This document shows positions 19,375 through 30,519 of a stretch of 64,000 bases of DNA, piece after piece (positions within the stretch are counted from its first letter, which is position 1; every line of letters starts with the position of its first letter). The notes beneath the pieces are model-generated. The model worked only from the letters and a program-made list of their open reading frames with translations. It did no database searches and had not been told where the DNA came from. The stretch is from Microbispora rosea subsp. aerata. GTDB lineage: Bacteria > Actinomycetota > Actinomycetes > Streptosporangiales > Streptosporangiaceae. The translations under genes were made by a program, and so were the position numbers. The stretch covers positions 45,772 through 109,771 of the forward strand of contig NZ_BMPY01000024.1 in NCBI RefSeq assembly GCF_014647835.1, read 5' to 3'.

Positions 19375-19475
19375 CCGCATGCGTTCATCGTCGGGGCTGC
19401 GCGCGCGGCGACGGGTCCGGTAGCGTGGTCGCGAGTTTCTCCAAGATCACGTACGGGGTTTGTGGGGGGTCGCCG

Positions 19476-21575
19476 GTGAGTGGCTCGTGGGTGAAACGCG
19501 CACTGGTCGCCGTCGCGCTCGGCGTCTCGCTCCTGGCTCCCGCCACCGCGGCGGCCGCGTCCACGCCGGCGGCGGCCGTCCAGGAGCCCGCCGCTCCGGA
19601 ACGGGTCGTGCTCGTCGGGATCCCCGGGCTGATGTGGAGCGACGTCACGCCCGCCGACACCCCGAACCTCTGGCGGCTAGCCGCCGGATCCGCCCTCGGC
19701 TCCCTGTCGGTGCGGGCCGTACGCAGGGACACCTGCCCGTACGACGCCTGGCTCACGGTCTCGGCCGGGGTGCGGTCGGCGGTGGGGGGAGCGTGCGGCA
19801 TGGCGCCCACCCCTGAGGCCGACGGCGAGGGAGCCGTGATCCCCGAGTTCTCCTGGCTGTGGGAGGTGCGGGAGCAGCGCGACGCGGGCACGCTCGGGCA
19901 GGCCCTCCACGCGGCGGGGCGGACGACGATGGCCGTCGGCCCGGGAGCCGCGCTCGCCCTGGCCGACCGGGAGGGCCGGGTGGACGTCTACGCCCCCTCC
20001 CCCGCGCAGGTCACGCAGTGGTCGCGCGGCGACGTGGTCGCCGTGGAGATCCCCGACCTCATCGCGCCCTACATCTCCGCCGACCGCCTCAGCGACGTGC
20101 CCGAGCGCCTGTCCCCCGACGCGCGGCGGGCCGCGGTGCGGGCGGCCGACGCCACGCTGGGCTCGTTCCTGCCCCGGCTCGGACCGGCGACCGTGCTGGT
20201 CGCCGGGCTCTCCGACCACGGGCCGGTCCCACACCTGCGGGCCGCGCTGCTCCACGACGGCGCGGCGAAGGGCACGCTCGGCGCCCGGTCCACGCACCGG
20301 GACGACATGATCATCGTTCCGGATCTCACCGCCACGATCCTGGCCAGGGCCGGGGTCTCCGCTCCCCCCGCCGTCGTGGGCGTGCCGGTGGACAGCCACG
20401 CCGACGGCGGGAGCCTCCAGGAGCGTGTGGCGGCCCTGCGCACCGCCGACGTGGCCGGGCAGACGATCCGCGACACGACCGGCGTCTTCTTCACCGCGCT
20501 CGCCGTGATGCAGGTGCTCTTCTACCTCACCGCGTTCCTGCTGCTGCGCCGCCGCGACGGGCTGTCCGCCGTACGGGCCGCCGCCGTGGCGCTGGCCGCG
20601 ATCCCCGTCTCGACCTACCTCGTCAACCTCATCCCGTGGGCCCGTACGGCGCAGCCCGCGGTCACGCTCTTCGCCTCGATCGCGGCGATCGCGGCGGCGC
20701 TGACCGTCGCGGCGCTCGCCGGGCCGTGGCGGCGGGCCGTGCTCGGGCCGCTGACCGTGATCGCGGCGGTGACCGCTGCCGTGCTGCTCGGCGACCTGCT
20801 GACCGGCACGCCCCTGCAGCTCAACAGCCTGATGGGCTACACGGGCGTGGTCGGCGCCCGCTACTACGGGCTGGGGAACATCCCCTTCGCGTTGCTGGCC
20901 ACGGCCGTGCTGCTCGTCACCACGGCCGCCGCCGACGGGCTGGTCAGGGCGGGCCGCAGGGCCCTCGCGGTGGCCCTGGTCGCCGCGCTCGGGGCCTTCG
21001 CGATGCTGCTCGACGGCTGGCCGGGCGTGGGCAGCGACTTCGGCGGCGTCATCGCCTTCGTGCCGGGCATCGCGGTCACCGCCTTGATCGTGGCGGGCAG
21101 GCGGGTGTCGGTGGTCAAGCTCGGCGCCTTCTGCGCCGCCGGAGGCGTGCTGGTGATGGCGATCGCCTTCCTCGACTTCCTGCGTCCCCCGGCCAGCCAG
21201 ACCCATCTCGGCCGTTTCGTGGGCCAGGTGGCCGACGGCACGTTCCTGCCGGTGATCTCCCGCAAGCTCGAGGCGATGCTGTCCACGCTGCTCAGCCCCA
21301 ACTTGATGCCGGTGGTGCTCGCCGCCCTCGCGTTCCTCGTCTTCGCGCTGCTGCGGCCGGGGGCGGCGAGCGCGGGCGTCCTGCCGGTCGCGTTCGAACG
21401 GGCGCCCATGCTGAAGGCGGGCCTGCTCGGCGCGCTCGTGAGCGGCCTGGTCGGCATGCTCGTCAACGACTCGGGCGCGGCGGTGCTGTCCATGGCCCTG
21501 GCCCTGGCCGTGCCGCTCGTCCTCAGCGCGGGCATCCGCGCCCTGCAGCACGGCGAGCGGGTCCCGGCGGCCTGA
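19476..21575 (+). CDS. Membrane protein with alkaline-phosphatase-like extracellular domain
   Basis: 699 residues: signal peptide (about 1-28), an extracellular domain of roughly 300 residues with features of the alkaline phosphatase/sulfatase superfamily (VVLVGIPGLMWSDVTPADTPNLW near the start and MIIVPDLTATILARAGV before the membrane region), then eight or nine membrane helices from about residue 330 to the end. Similar proteins of unknown function occur in actinobacteria. The metal-binding set is incomplete by eye, so phosphatase activity is uncertain. The GTG at 19476 has a G-rich Shine-Dalgarno six bases upstream. It converges on the HIT gene, 18 bp away. Confidence 0.75.
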   Translation: MSGSWVKRALVAVALGVSLLAPATAAAASTPAAAVQEPAAPERVVLVGIPGLMWSDVTPADTPNLWRLAAGSALGSLSVRAVRRDTCPYDAWLTVSAGVRSAVGGACGMAPTPEADGEGAVIPEFSWLWEVREQRDAGTLGQALHAAGRTTMAVGPGAALALADREGRVDVYAPSPAQVTQWSRGDVVAVEIPDLIAPYISADRLSDVPERLSPDARRAAVRAADATLGSFLPRLGPATVLVAGLSDHGPVPHLRAALLHDGAAKGTLGARSTHRDDMIIVPDLTATILARAGVSAPPAVVGVPVDSHADGGSLQERVAALRTADVAGQTIRDTTGVFFTALAVMQVLFYLTAFLLLRRRDGLSAVRAAAVALAAIPVSTYLVNLIPWARTAQPAVTLFASIAAIAAALTVAALAGPWRRAVLGPLTVIAAVTAAVLLGDLLTGTPLQLNSLMGYTGVVGARYYGLGNIPFALLATAVLLVTTAAADGLVRAGRRALAVALVAALGAFAMLLDGWPGVGSDFGGVIAFVPGIAVTALIVAGRRVSVVKLGAFCAAGGVLVMAIAFLDFLRPPASQTHLGRFVGQVADGTFLPVISRKLEAMLSTLLSPNLMPVVLAALAFLVFALLRPGAASAGVLPVAFERAPMLKAGLLGALVSGLVGMLVNDSGAAVLSMALALAVPLVLSAGIRALQHGERVPAA

Positions 21576-21593
21576 CCCTCCGCGCCGTACGGC

Positions 21594-22142
21594 TCAGGAG
21601 GCGGGCCAGGCGTCGGCGAGCAGGTCGCGGGTGTCGCGCAGCAGCTGGGGCAGCACCTTGGTGTGCCCGACCACCGGCATGAAGTTGGTGTCGCCGCCCC
21701 ACCGGGGCACGACGTGCTGGTGGAGGTGGGCGGCGATACCCGCGCCCGCCACGCTGCCCAGGTTCATGCCGACGTTGAAGCCCTGCGCGCCGCTCGCCTT
21801 GCGCAGCGCCTGCGTCGCGCGCTTGGTGAACTCGGCCAGCTCGGCGGTCTCCGGGCCGTCGAGGTCGGCGTAGTCGGACACGTGCCGGTAGGGGCAGACC
21901 ATCAGGTGCCCGGAGTTGTACGGGTAGAGGTTGAGCACGGCGAACACGGCCGATCCCCGGGCGACGATCAGCCCGTCCTCGTCGGGCAGCCGGGGAATCT
22001 CGCAGAAGGGACAGCCGTCGTCCGGCCCGGACCCGCTGGGCTTGTTCTCGCCCTTGATGTAGGCCATCCGATGCGGGGTCCACAGGCGCTGGAAGTTGTC
22101 GGGAACCCCGGCGCCGGCCTGCTCGATCGGCTCTGAATCCAC
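21594..22142 (-). CDS. HIT-family nucleotide hydrolase/phosphorylase
   Basis: 182 residues. The catalytic histidine triad is HLHQHVVPRW near residue 140, and CPFCEI near residue 44 is a likely zinc-binding half-site. It resembles the actinobacterial Ap4A phosphorylase type (mycobacterial Rv2613c) that breaks down diadenosine tetraphosphate. In mycobacteria it lies between thrS and pgsA; here thrS is adjacent but pgsA is 6 kb away. Confidence 0.88.
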   Translation of the reverse strand: MDSEPIEQAGAGVPDNFQRLWTPHRMAYIKGENKPSGSGPDDGCPFCEIPRLPDEDGLIVARGSAVFAVLNLYPYNSGHLMVCPYRHVSDYADLDGPETAELAEFTKRATQALRKASGAQGFNVGMNLGSVAGAGIAAHLHQHVVPRWGGDTNFMPVVGHTKVLPQLLRDTRDLLADAWPAS

Positions 22143-22657
22143 GGTCGTGCTTCCCTCCGGTTCGTCCCCTGGCCCAGGTCACCGCCGTTGCCGCCGCGCG
22201 ACCCCGCCGCCGAGGCGCGGCGTCGTCACTGCGGAGCAATGGCGCTGTGCAGCAGCATATGACCTCGCGGATCTCCTTCCGTTCGCCGGGTTGCGCCAGG
22301 GCCGCAGCCGGTCTGTGCCGACCCGCGCGGACGCGCGACGGCGTGGGTGGTCGTCGGGCGGAATGCGCACCTGCCCGACGCCTCCACCTGCCGAGGGAGC
22401 GGTCTCATGAGCGAGGTCGCCGCCGCCGAGGAGCGCGTGGAAGACCAAGCCGAGTGAGCCGGCTTCCCGTCCACCGGGCTCGTGGGGGCGGCGAAGGCGG
22501 TGAACGCGGCTCACCGCTCCGTGGAGGCGGTGAACACAGAGGTGGGGCGCCCCGGAAGGGACGCCCCACCTGCCGTTTTCAGCTCGCCGGGCCCCAGACA
22601 CGCCCGGTTCCGGCCTGCCGGCCCCAGACGCGGACCCGGACGAGGGGTTTCCGCTTG
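22143..22657. other. Intergenic region, HIT to thrS
   Basis: 515 bp in which I find no convincing gene. It contains a small hairpin (CGGTGA at 22498-22503 with TCACCG at 22511-22516), the strong terminator at 22540-22571, and the presumptive HIT promoter. Short open frames on both strands have unremarkable composition. Confidence 0.6.
22540..22571 (-). terminator. thrS terminator
   Basis: AGGTGGGGCG (22540-22549) pairs with CGCCCCACCT (22562-22571), with an inner CCC/GGG pairing, about 90 bp after the thrS stop. A short T run follows on the plus strand, so it may work in both directions. Confidence 0.7.
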
Positions 22658-24634
<1,977 letters not shown>

Positions 24635-24815
24635 GGTGGCTCCTTAGGACTGGTTCGACGCATGGATCTCGGTGGCCGCGCGCACGCGAGGCGGCGGCTC
24701 CGGTTCCTCCGATGCTACCGGTGACGCCGCCCAATAATGGCGCGCATCCGCCGCCCTCGCCCCCCTCCCGCGCGATCTTCCCGATCACCGGAGGCGGTCG
24801 CCGCCGGGCCGTGGG

Positions 24816-27116
24816 TCAGCAGGGCCAGGTCCAGTCGCGGATCTCGGCCGGGTCCTCGCCGTACTCGCGGGTGTGGGCGCGGGCGCGCAGCCGGGCGTCT
24901 GCCATGCGCTGGCGCAGGTGGGCCGCCCTGCCGCCCAGGCCGGGCACCCGGTCGATCACGTCCATCACCAGGTGGAAGCGGTCGATGTCGTTGAGCATCG
25001 CCATGTCGAACGGCGTGGTCGTGGTGCCCTCCTCCTTGTAGCCGCGCACGTGCAGGTTGTCGTGCCCCGTACGGCGGTAGGTCAGGCGGTGGATCAGCCA
25101 CGGGTAGCCGTGGAAGTTGAAGATGATCGGCTTGTCGGCGGTGAACAGCGCGTCGAACTCGGCGTCGGGCAGGCCGTGCGGGTGCTCCGAGGGCGGCTGC
25201 AGCCGCATCAGGTCGACCACGTTGATCACCCGGATGCGCAGCTCGGGCAGGTGCTCGCGGAGCAGCGCGGCGGCGGCGAGGGTCTCCAGCGTGGGCACGT
25301 CGCCGGCGCAGGCGAGCACGACGTCGGGGTCGGTGCCCTCGTCGGTGGAGGCCCAAGGCAGGATGCCGAGCCCGCGGGTGCAGTGGACGACCGCCTCGTC
25401 CATGCTCATCAGGTCGAGCACGGGCTGCTTGCCCGCCACGACGACGTTGACGTAGTCGCGCGAGCGCAGGCAGTGGTCGGCGACCGACAGCAGGGTGTTG
25501 GCGTCCGGCGGCAGGTAGACGCGCACGACCTCGGCCTTCTTGTTGGCGACGACGTCGAGGAAGCCGGGGTCCTGGTGGCTGAAGCCGTTGTGGTCCTGCC
25601 GCCAGACGTGGGACGACAGCAGGTAGTTCAGCGAGGCGACCGGCCGCCGCCAGGGGATCTTGCGGGAGGACTCCAGCCACTTGGCGTGCTGGTTGAACAT
25701 CGCGTCCACGATGTGGATGAACGCCTCGTAGCAGTTGAACAGCCCGTGGCGGCCGGTCAGCAGGTATCCCTCAAGCCAGCCTTGGCACTGGTGCTCGCTC
25801 AGCACCTCCATGACCCTGCCGCGGGGGCCGAGGTGCTCGTCGGTCGGCAGCAGGGCGGCCTCCCACTCCTTGTCCGTGGTCTCGAAGACGGCGGACAGGC
25901 GGTTGGAGGCGGTCTCGTCCGGGCCGAACAGCCGGAAGTTCGCCGGGTTGGCCGCGATGACGTCCCGCAGGAACGCCCCGAGCACGCGGGTCGGCTCGCT
26001 GAAGGCCGCCGCCGGGGCCTTGACCTCGACCGCGTAGTCCCGGAAGTCGGGCAGCACGAGCGGGCGCAGCAGTTCCCCGCCGTTGGCGTGCGGGCTGGCG
26101 CTCATCCGCAGCGGCCCGTCCGGGACGGTCCCGGTGATCGCCTCGACCGGCCGTCCCTCGGCGTCGAACAGCTCTTGCGGCCGGTAGGAGCGCATCCACT
26201 CCTCCAGGGCCGCCAGCCGGTCGGCCCGGTCCCGTACGTCGGTCAGCGGCACCTGGTGGGAGCGCCAGGTGCCCTCGACCGGCAGCCCGTCGACCTCGCG
26301 GGGCCCGGTCCAGCCCTTCGGCGTACGCAGGATGATCATCGGCAGCGGGCCGCCGTCGGCCATCTGGTCGAAGACCGTGTCGAGGGTCGCGGCCATGAGC
26401 CCGTGCATCTCGCTCGGCTCGTGGCCGGAGACGATGTGCGGGCGGTAGCCGTACCCCTGGAAGAGCTTGACCAGCTCGTCCTCGGGGATCCTGGCCAGCA
26501 CGGTCGGGTTGGCGATCTTGTAGCCGTTCAGGTGGAGGATCGGCAGGACCACCCCGTCGGCGTCCCGGTTGAGGAACTTGTTGGAGTGCCAGCCGGTGGC
26601 GAGCGGGCCGGTCTCCGCCTCGCCGTCGCCGACCACGCAGGCCACCACCAGGCCCGGGTTGTCGAAGGCCGCGCCGTACGCGTGGGAGAGGGCGTAGCCC
26701 AGCTCGCCGCCCTCGTGGATGGAGCCCGGGGTCTCGGGGGCCACGTGGCTGGGGATGCCGCCGGGGAAGGAGAACTGGCGGAAAAGCCTGCGCATGCCCT
26801 CGGCGTCCCGCGTGATGTGCGGGTAGCGCTCGGTGTAGGTGCCTTCGAGCCACGCGTGGGCGACCGCCGCGGGCCCGCCGTGACCGGGGCCGGCGATGTA
26901 GATCATGTCCTGACCGCGCTCGCGGATGATCCGGTTGAGGTGGGCGAAGCAGAAGTTCAGCCCGGGGGTCGTCCCCCAGTGGCCGAGCAGCCGCGGCTTG
27001 ACGTGCTCGGGTTTGAGCGGCTCGGTCAGCAGCGGGTTGTCCATCAGGTAGATCTGGCCGACGGACAGGTAGTTCGCGGCCCGCCAGTAGGCGTCGACGT
27101 TCCCGTATGCGTCCAT
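24816..27116 (-). CDS. xfp: Xylulose 5-phosphate/fructose 6-phosphate phosphoketolase
   Basis: 766-residue thiamine-diphosphate enzyme that splits xylulose 5-phosphate (or fructose 6-phosphate) with phosphate into acetyl phosphate and an aldose phosphate. Family landmarks are [26 protein letters not shown], the ThDP-binding GDGEAETGP, and [19 protein letters not shown]. The ATG at 27116 has AAAGGG eight bases upstream; open frame further upstream is unrelated. It is divergent from a marR gene, which may regulate it. No acetate kinase gene lies beside it. Confidence 0.95.
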   Translation of the reverse strand: MDAYGNVDAYWRAANYLSVGQIYLMDNPLLTEPLKPEHVKPRLLGHWGTTPGLNFCFAHLNRIIRERGQDMIYIAGPGHGGPAAVAHAWLEGTYTERYPHITRDAEGMRRLFRQFSFPGGIPSHVAPETPGSIHEGGELGYALSHAYGAAFDNPGLVVACVVGDGEAETGPLATGWHSNKFLNRDADGVVLPILHLNGYKIANPTVLARIPEDELVKLFQGYGYRPHIVSGHEPSEMHGLMAATLDTVFDQMADGGPLPMIILRTPKGWTGPREVDGLPVEGTWRSHQVPLTDVRDRADRLAALEEWMRSYRPQELFDAEGRPVEAITGTVPDGPLRMSASPHANGGELLRPLVLPDFRDYAVEVKAPAAAFSEPTRVLGAFLRDVIAANPANFRLFGPDETASNRLSAVFETTDKEWEAALLPTDEHLGPRGRVMEVLSEHQCQGWLEGYLLTGRHGLFNCYEAFIHIVDAMFNQHAKWLESSRKIPWRRPVASLNYLLSSHVWRQDHNGFSHQDPGFLDVVANKKAEVVRVYLPPDANTLLSVADHCLRSRDYVNVVVAGKQPVLDLMSMDEAVVHCTRGLGILPWASTDEGTDPDVVLACAGDVPTLETLAAAALLREHLPELRIRVINVVDLMRLQPPSEHPHGLPDAEFDALFTADKPIIFNFHGYPWLIHRLTYRRTGHDNLHVRGYKEEGTTTTPFDMAMLNDIDRFHLVMDVIDRVPGLGGRAAHLRQRMADARLRARAHTREYGEDPAEIRDWTWPC

Positions 27117-27200
27117 GCCTGTGACCCTTTCCCAGGGGAGGCGGCCGAACCAGGGGCTTTGGCCCCGGGATCGGGCTGCGCACGGCTGTAGTCTTGGCGC

Positions 27201-27707
27201 ATGTCCGGCACCCGATGGCTCGACGAGGAGGAGCAGCGCATCTGGCGTTCCTATCTGCGGACGAGCCAGCTCCTCCAGGAGGCTCTCGAACGGCAGTTGC
27301 AGCGCGACTCGGGCATGCCGCACGCCTACTACATGATCCTGGTGGTGCTGTCCGAATGCCCCGGGCGGACCATGACGATGACCGAGCTGTCCGCCATGCT
27401 CCAGTATTCGGTCAGCCGCCTGTCCCACGCCGTCTCCCGGCTGGAGGAGAAGGGCTGGGTGCGGCGGTTCAAGCGGCCCGAGGACCGGCGCACGACCGTC
27501 GCCGAGCTCACCGACGAGGGCTTCGCCGCCCTCGTGGAGGCCGCGCCGGGCCACGTCGAGGAGGTGCGCCGGGTGCTGTTCGACCCCCTCACCCCCGGCC
27601 AGGTGCGGCAGTTCGGCGAGATCCTCGCCACGATCCTCGCGGCCTTCGAGTGCCGGAGGGCCGCCGAGACCGAGCATCCTCACGAGCTGGACGGCGCCGC
27701 CCAGTAA
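27201..27707 (+). CDS. MarR family regulator divergent from xfp
   Basis: 168 residues with a winged-helix core ([30 protein letters not shown], then the wing [17 protein letters not shown]). The 84-bp divergent gap with xfp would place any operator over both promoters, so regulation of the phosphoketolase and of itself is a reasonable inference. Confidence 0.88.
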   Translation: MSGTRWLDEEEQRIWRSYLRTSQLLQEALERQLQRDSGMPHAYYMILVVLSECPGRTMTMTELSAMLQYSVSRLSHAVSRLEEKGWVRRFKRPEDRRTTVAELTDEGFAALVEAAPGHVEEVRRVLFDPLTPGQVRQFGEILATILAAFECRRAAETEHPHELDGAAQ

Positions 27708-27800
27708 GCCGCCGTTCGGCGGGCCTCTCGTTCGGCGGGCGGTCAGGCGGCCGTACGGGACGGGAAGTCCGCGAGGGCGGCGCGACCCGGTCGCGCTCGC

Positions 27801-28069
27801 TCACGCGGTGACGTGGTTGCGCGGGCGCAACGCGTCGGGATAGGGCGACAGGTAGGTCTGCGCGCGGACGTACTCGGCGCCCGCGGCCCTCGCGTCGTGC
27901 CGGAGCAGGGCGAGCGGCACCGCCAGGGCGACACGTGCTCCGACAGCTCGCCGGTGAGGAACCGGTCGCGGCTGTGGCCGCCGTCGAACCGCACGGGAGC
28001 GCCGAGCAGGCAGCTCGACACGGCCACCCTGGGCCTGGTCGCGACCGGGGCTTCCATCGGGGCTTCCAT
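27801..28069 (-). pseudogene. Remnant of a DUF523-DUF1722 fusion gene
   Basis: Reading leftward from the ATG at 28069, the first 46 codons encode VAVSSCLLGAPVRFDGGH and RDRFLTGELSEHV, the N-terminus of DUF523 (YbbK, Cys-containing). At about 27929-27940 the frame breaks. In another frame the sequence then continues VPLALLRHDARAAGAEYV and QTYLSPYPDALRPRNHV to a stop at 27801, which is the C-terminus of DUF1722 (YbgA). The two ends of a protein that normally exceeds 300 residues are thus joined with the middle deleted. The ATG follows the sigma-factor stop by two bases, so it was the distal gene of that operon. Confidence 0.7.
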
Positions 28070-28071
28070 GA

Positions 28072-28593
28072 TCAGGCCGCCGGTCGCAGCAGCGTGGACA
28101 GGCGGTGCAGGCCGCGGGCCGTGCGCGCCTTGACCGTGCCGAGCGGCACCCGCAGGTGCTCGGCGATCTCGCGCTGGGTGAGGTCCGCGTAGTACGCCAG
28201 CTCGATCGCCTGGCGCTGCACCTGCGGCAGCGACGCCAGCGCGCGGCGGATCCGGTCGCGGTCGGCGAGCTCGTCGCCGTCCAGCCGCCCGTCGTGCCCC
28301 GCCCGGTCGGGGACCGCCTCCAGCGGCACCGTCGTCGGCGTACGCGCGCGCAGGTGGTCGAACGCGCGGTTGCGGGCGATGCCGAACAGCCAGGCCGCCA
28401 GGCTGCGGCCCGGGTCGAAGCGGTGCCGGAAGCGCCACACCTCGGTGAAGACGACCTGAAGGACGTCCTCCACGTCTTGTGGCGGCACGAGTTTGCGCAG
28501 GTAGGAGCGCACGGCCTGGGAGTGGACGCGGTAGCACTCCCCCAGGGCCCCCGCGTCTCCCGCGGCGAGGCGGAACTCCAGCGTCTCCTCCAT
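28072..28593 (-). CDS. ECF-family RNA polymerase sigma factor (LitS-like by context)
   Basis: 173 residues with region 2 (EDVLQVVFTEVWRFRHRF, SLAAWLFGIARNRAFDHLRA) and region 4 (LPQVQRQAIELAYYADLTQREIAEH, LGTVKARTARGL). No anti-sigma gene is adjacent. Its place immediately downstream of a LitR/CarH-type regulator and near crtI/crtB parallels the LitR-LitS light-response pair of Streptomyces, so a role in carotenoid gene activation is inferred from context. Confidence 0.88.
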   Translation of the reverse strand: MEETLEFRLAAGDAGALGECYRVHSQAVRSYLRKLVPPQDVEDVLQVVFTEVWRFRHRFDPGRSLAAWLFGIARNRAFDHLRARTPTTVPLEAVPDRAGHDGRLDGDELADRDRIRRALASLPQVQRQAIELAYYADLTQREIAEHLRVPLGTVKARTARGLHRLSTLLRPAA

Positions 28594-28704
28594 CGGCCCC
28601 CCTCGGCAGAAAAGTTATTCAGAACCTATTCGTAACTCTTCGTGCACAAATAGGACAACCACGGCCGCCGAACGCTGGATCAAAAATGCGTCAAAGAGCG
28701 CGAA
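28594..28704 (-). promoter_or_regulatory. AT-rich probable promoter region of the sigma-factor gene
   Basis: This 111-bp gap between the MerR-type gene and the sigma gene is far more AT-rich than its surroundings. On the minus strand it contains TTGACG near 28690 and several A/T-rich stretches such as GAAGAGTTACGAATAGG. I cannot assign a single -35/-10 pair with confidence. It suggests that the sigma gene has its own, regulated promoter. Confidence 0.4.
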
Positions 28705-29916
28705 TCACCGCAGAGTTGTCATTACCGCCGAGATGGCGTCACGAAACGTGTTCACCCGTACGACACGCGGGGGCAGGGCGTCTCGCCATCCGAGACCACC
28801 GATCACGACGCGGCAGGCGGGGCGGAGCCGCGGCAGACCGGCCAGGGGCCTCGGATCGCCGGTCTCCCGTATCTGCGACCAGACGAACACCGCCGCCGGA
28901 CCGAGGCGGCGCATCGCGTCCGCCAGCGCGGCGTACGGCGTGCGCGCCCCGAGCACGCGGGTGTCCGCCCCGAGCATGGCGAGCGCGGTGGCCAGCGCGT
29001 GGACCGGCAGCACGTGCTGCTCCTCCTCGGCGGCGGCCAGCAGGACCGGCCGGGGATACACGGGCGAGGGCGCGCGGGCGGCGAACCGCGCGAGCGCTGC
29101 CTGGAGCCGGTCGCAGAACAGATGCTCGATCTCGATCCCGGCGCACGTGTCCCGCTGCCTGCGGCTGACGGCCGCGAACACCGGCAGCACGAGCCTCTCC
29201 CACGTCCACATCACGCCGTGCGCGGTGAGCGCCGCGTCCAGTCCCGCGCTCACGGTCGCGGCGTCCAGCGCCGTCACCGAGCGGGCCAGCATGACCGCCG
29301 TCAGCAATCCGGGCTCGGCGGACGGCCGTACGGCGGAGGCGGGCGGGGCGGCGCCCTGCGGCCCGATTCGCCCAGGCGGCCCGGGTGTCCCAGTCGGCGC
29401 GGGCCTCGCGGGCTCCTGCCGCCCGTGCGGTCCGGCATGCTCACGTCGCCCCTGAGACTCGTCAGGCTCCCATCGCGCATGGGGCTCCGCAGACCCCGGC
29501 CGCCTCTGGGACTCGGCGAGCTCCTGCGACTCCGCGGAGTCCCCCGGCCTTTGCACCCCCGAGGGTGGTTGCGGAGACGCCCACGGCTCGGCAGACTCCG
29601 GCGGCGCGGCTACCTCCGGGGATTCCAAGAGCTCTCCCGGAGCGAGCCGCAGCCGAAGCGCCCGCCTGGCGGCGTCGGCCGGCGGCACCCCCATCCGGAT
29701 GAGGCGGTTCATCTCCTCCAGGCGGCGCAGGTCCGCGTCGTCGTAGCGGCGGTGCCCGCCGGGGCTGCGCCTGCTCGGGCCGATGCCGTACCGGAGGTTC
29801 CAGGTGCGGAGCGTGGACGCGGGCACCCCGAGCCGCCGGGACACGGCCCCGATGCCATAGCCCGGCTCCTCCTCCGGGGTCCCGTCGCCGGCCCCCGGTG
29901 CGTCCTCGCGCGCCAC
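28705..29916 (-). CDS. MerR/cobalamin-binding regulator, LitR/CarH type
   Basis: 403 residues. An N-terminal MerR winged helix (IGAVSRRLGVPASTLRTWNLRYGIG, SPGGHRRYDDADL) is followed by a 100-residue low-complexity Pro/Ser/Glu linker and a C-terminal helical-plus-B12-binding module (about residues 215-403). In CarH, a W-x9-EH motif caps the cobalamin and an E/D-x-H supplies the axial histidine. Here EIEHLFCDRL keeps EH but the Trp position is Gln, and EEEQHVLPVHAL supplies E-x-H with Pro in place of the following Gly. Such proteins repress carotenoid genes in the dark. The GTG at 29916 is chosen; upstream frame is Arg/Pro-rich noise. Confidence 0.8.
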   Translation of the reverse strand: MAREDAPGAGDGTPEEEPGYGIGAVSRRLGVPASTLRTWNLRYGIGPSRRSPGGHRRYDDADLRRLEEMNRLIRMGVPPADAARRALRLRLAPGELLESPEVAAPPESAEPWASPQPPSGVQRPGDSAESQELAESQRRPGSAEPHARWEPDESQGRREHAGPHGRQEPARPAPTGTPGPPGRIGPQGAAPPASAVRPSAEPGLLTAVMLARSVTALDAATVSAGLDAALTAHGVMWTWERLVLPVFAAVSRRQRDTCAGIEIEHLFCDRLQAALARFAARAPSPVYPRPVLLAAAEEEQHVLPVHALATALAMLGADTRVLGARTPYAALADAMRRLGPAAVFVWSQIRETGDPRPLAGLPRLRPACRVVIGGLGWRDALPPRVVRVNTFRDAISAVMTTLR

Positions 29917-30219
29917 GCGCTCACCCCGCGTCCCGTCCGGCCGGTCGTCCCGGCCGCTCGCCGTCCTCCGTCTGGGTCGAACTCTCAGCCACCGGTCCCC
30001 ACCCGCGCCCGGCGGTGCCCGCTGCCGTGCCCGTGGTTCCCGGTGTCCCTGACCTTGTTTCGGCCCGGCGACCGGGCTCGGATGCAGTGGACGCACCGGC
30101 TCAGACGCATCGGCCCGGCGGCGGGCCCACGAGAGCGGATGCAACCGCCGACGTGGGCGGCCGCGAAAACTCTACTGACGGCGCCGCCGATCACCGTAAC
30201 GATGTGAGGAGCTGGGCCC
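29917..30219. other. Divergent control region between the MerR-type regulator and the crt operon
   Basis: 303 bp between the regulator (minus) and the crtI operon (plus). It should contain both promoters and the operator. Locally AT-richer stretches lie at 30045-30060 and 30165-30190, but I could not find a convincing hexamer pair or the CarH-type repeated operator. A Shine-Dalgarno (GAGGAGC) precedes the small open frame at 30220. Confidence 0.45.
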
Positions 30220-30519
30220 ATGGTGACGTCGACCCGCGAGAGCGGCAGTCTTCCGCCTTCCCCGGTGACCTCCACGCCGTGCCGGCGGCGGGCCTCCGGA
30301 GGACGGCCGGCGCACCTCGGTCACCCCGTCACCGAGGACGGGCCGAGGCTCCGCCGGGACCCGCTCGCCGCACTGCGCCGGGCCGTGGTCGAGGAGCGCC
30401 GGATCTTCGACGCGATCGTGCCGAAGGGCCACGCCGCCACCGACGGGCGAGCGCCGGACCTCGGGCACGGGTCGCCGCTCGTATCGGCCGAGCCCGTGAC
30501 CAGCGGGGTCCGCCGATGA
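30220..30519 (+). CDS. Small unrecognised protein leading the crtI operon
   Basis: 99 residues starting at ATG 30220 with GAGGAGC eight bases upstream and ending in TGA that overlaps the crtI ATG (ATGA). The composition is Pro/Arg/Ser-rich in the first 40 residues, then a potentially helical stretch (DPLAALRRAVVEERRIFDAI). I recognise no domain. The ribosome-binding site and coupling suggest it is translated. It could be a novel leader protein or a decayed crt gene; a CrtE remnant is possible, but I see no prenyltransferase motif. Confidence 0.45.
   Translation: MVTSTRESGSLPPSPVTSTPCRRRASGGRPAHLGHPVTEDGPRLRRDPLAALRRAVVEERRIFDAIVPKGHAATDGRAPDLGHGSPLVSAEPVTSGVRR

Noticed and set aside
22226-22474. 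Minus-strand 82-codon frame in the HIT-thrS gap
   Set aside because: No ribosome-binding site, no recognisable domain and biased Arg/Pro/Ser composition; it is more likely non-coding.
24635-24815. Possible T-box riboswitch in the thrS leader
   Set aside because: No T-box core sequence, specifier-loop structure or terminator/antiterminator pair was visible in the 181-bp leader.
24873-27191. Plus-strand open frame of about 770 codons opposite xfp
   Set aside because: Antisense shadow; the phosphoketolase motifs are continuous on the minus strand.
27708-27800. Inverted repeats built on GTTCGGCGGGC after the xfp-side marR gene
   Set aside because: Short stems can form (for example CCGCC-GTTC-GGCGG), but the pairing is weak and ambiguous, so I did not list a terminator.
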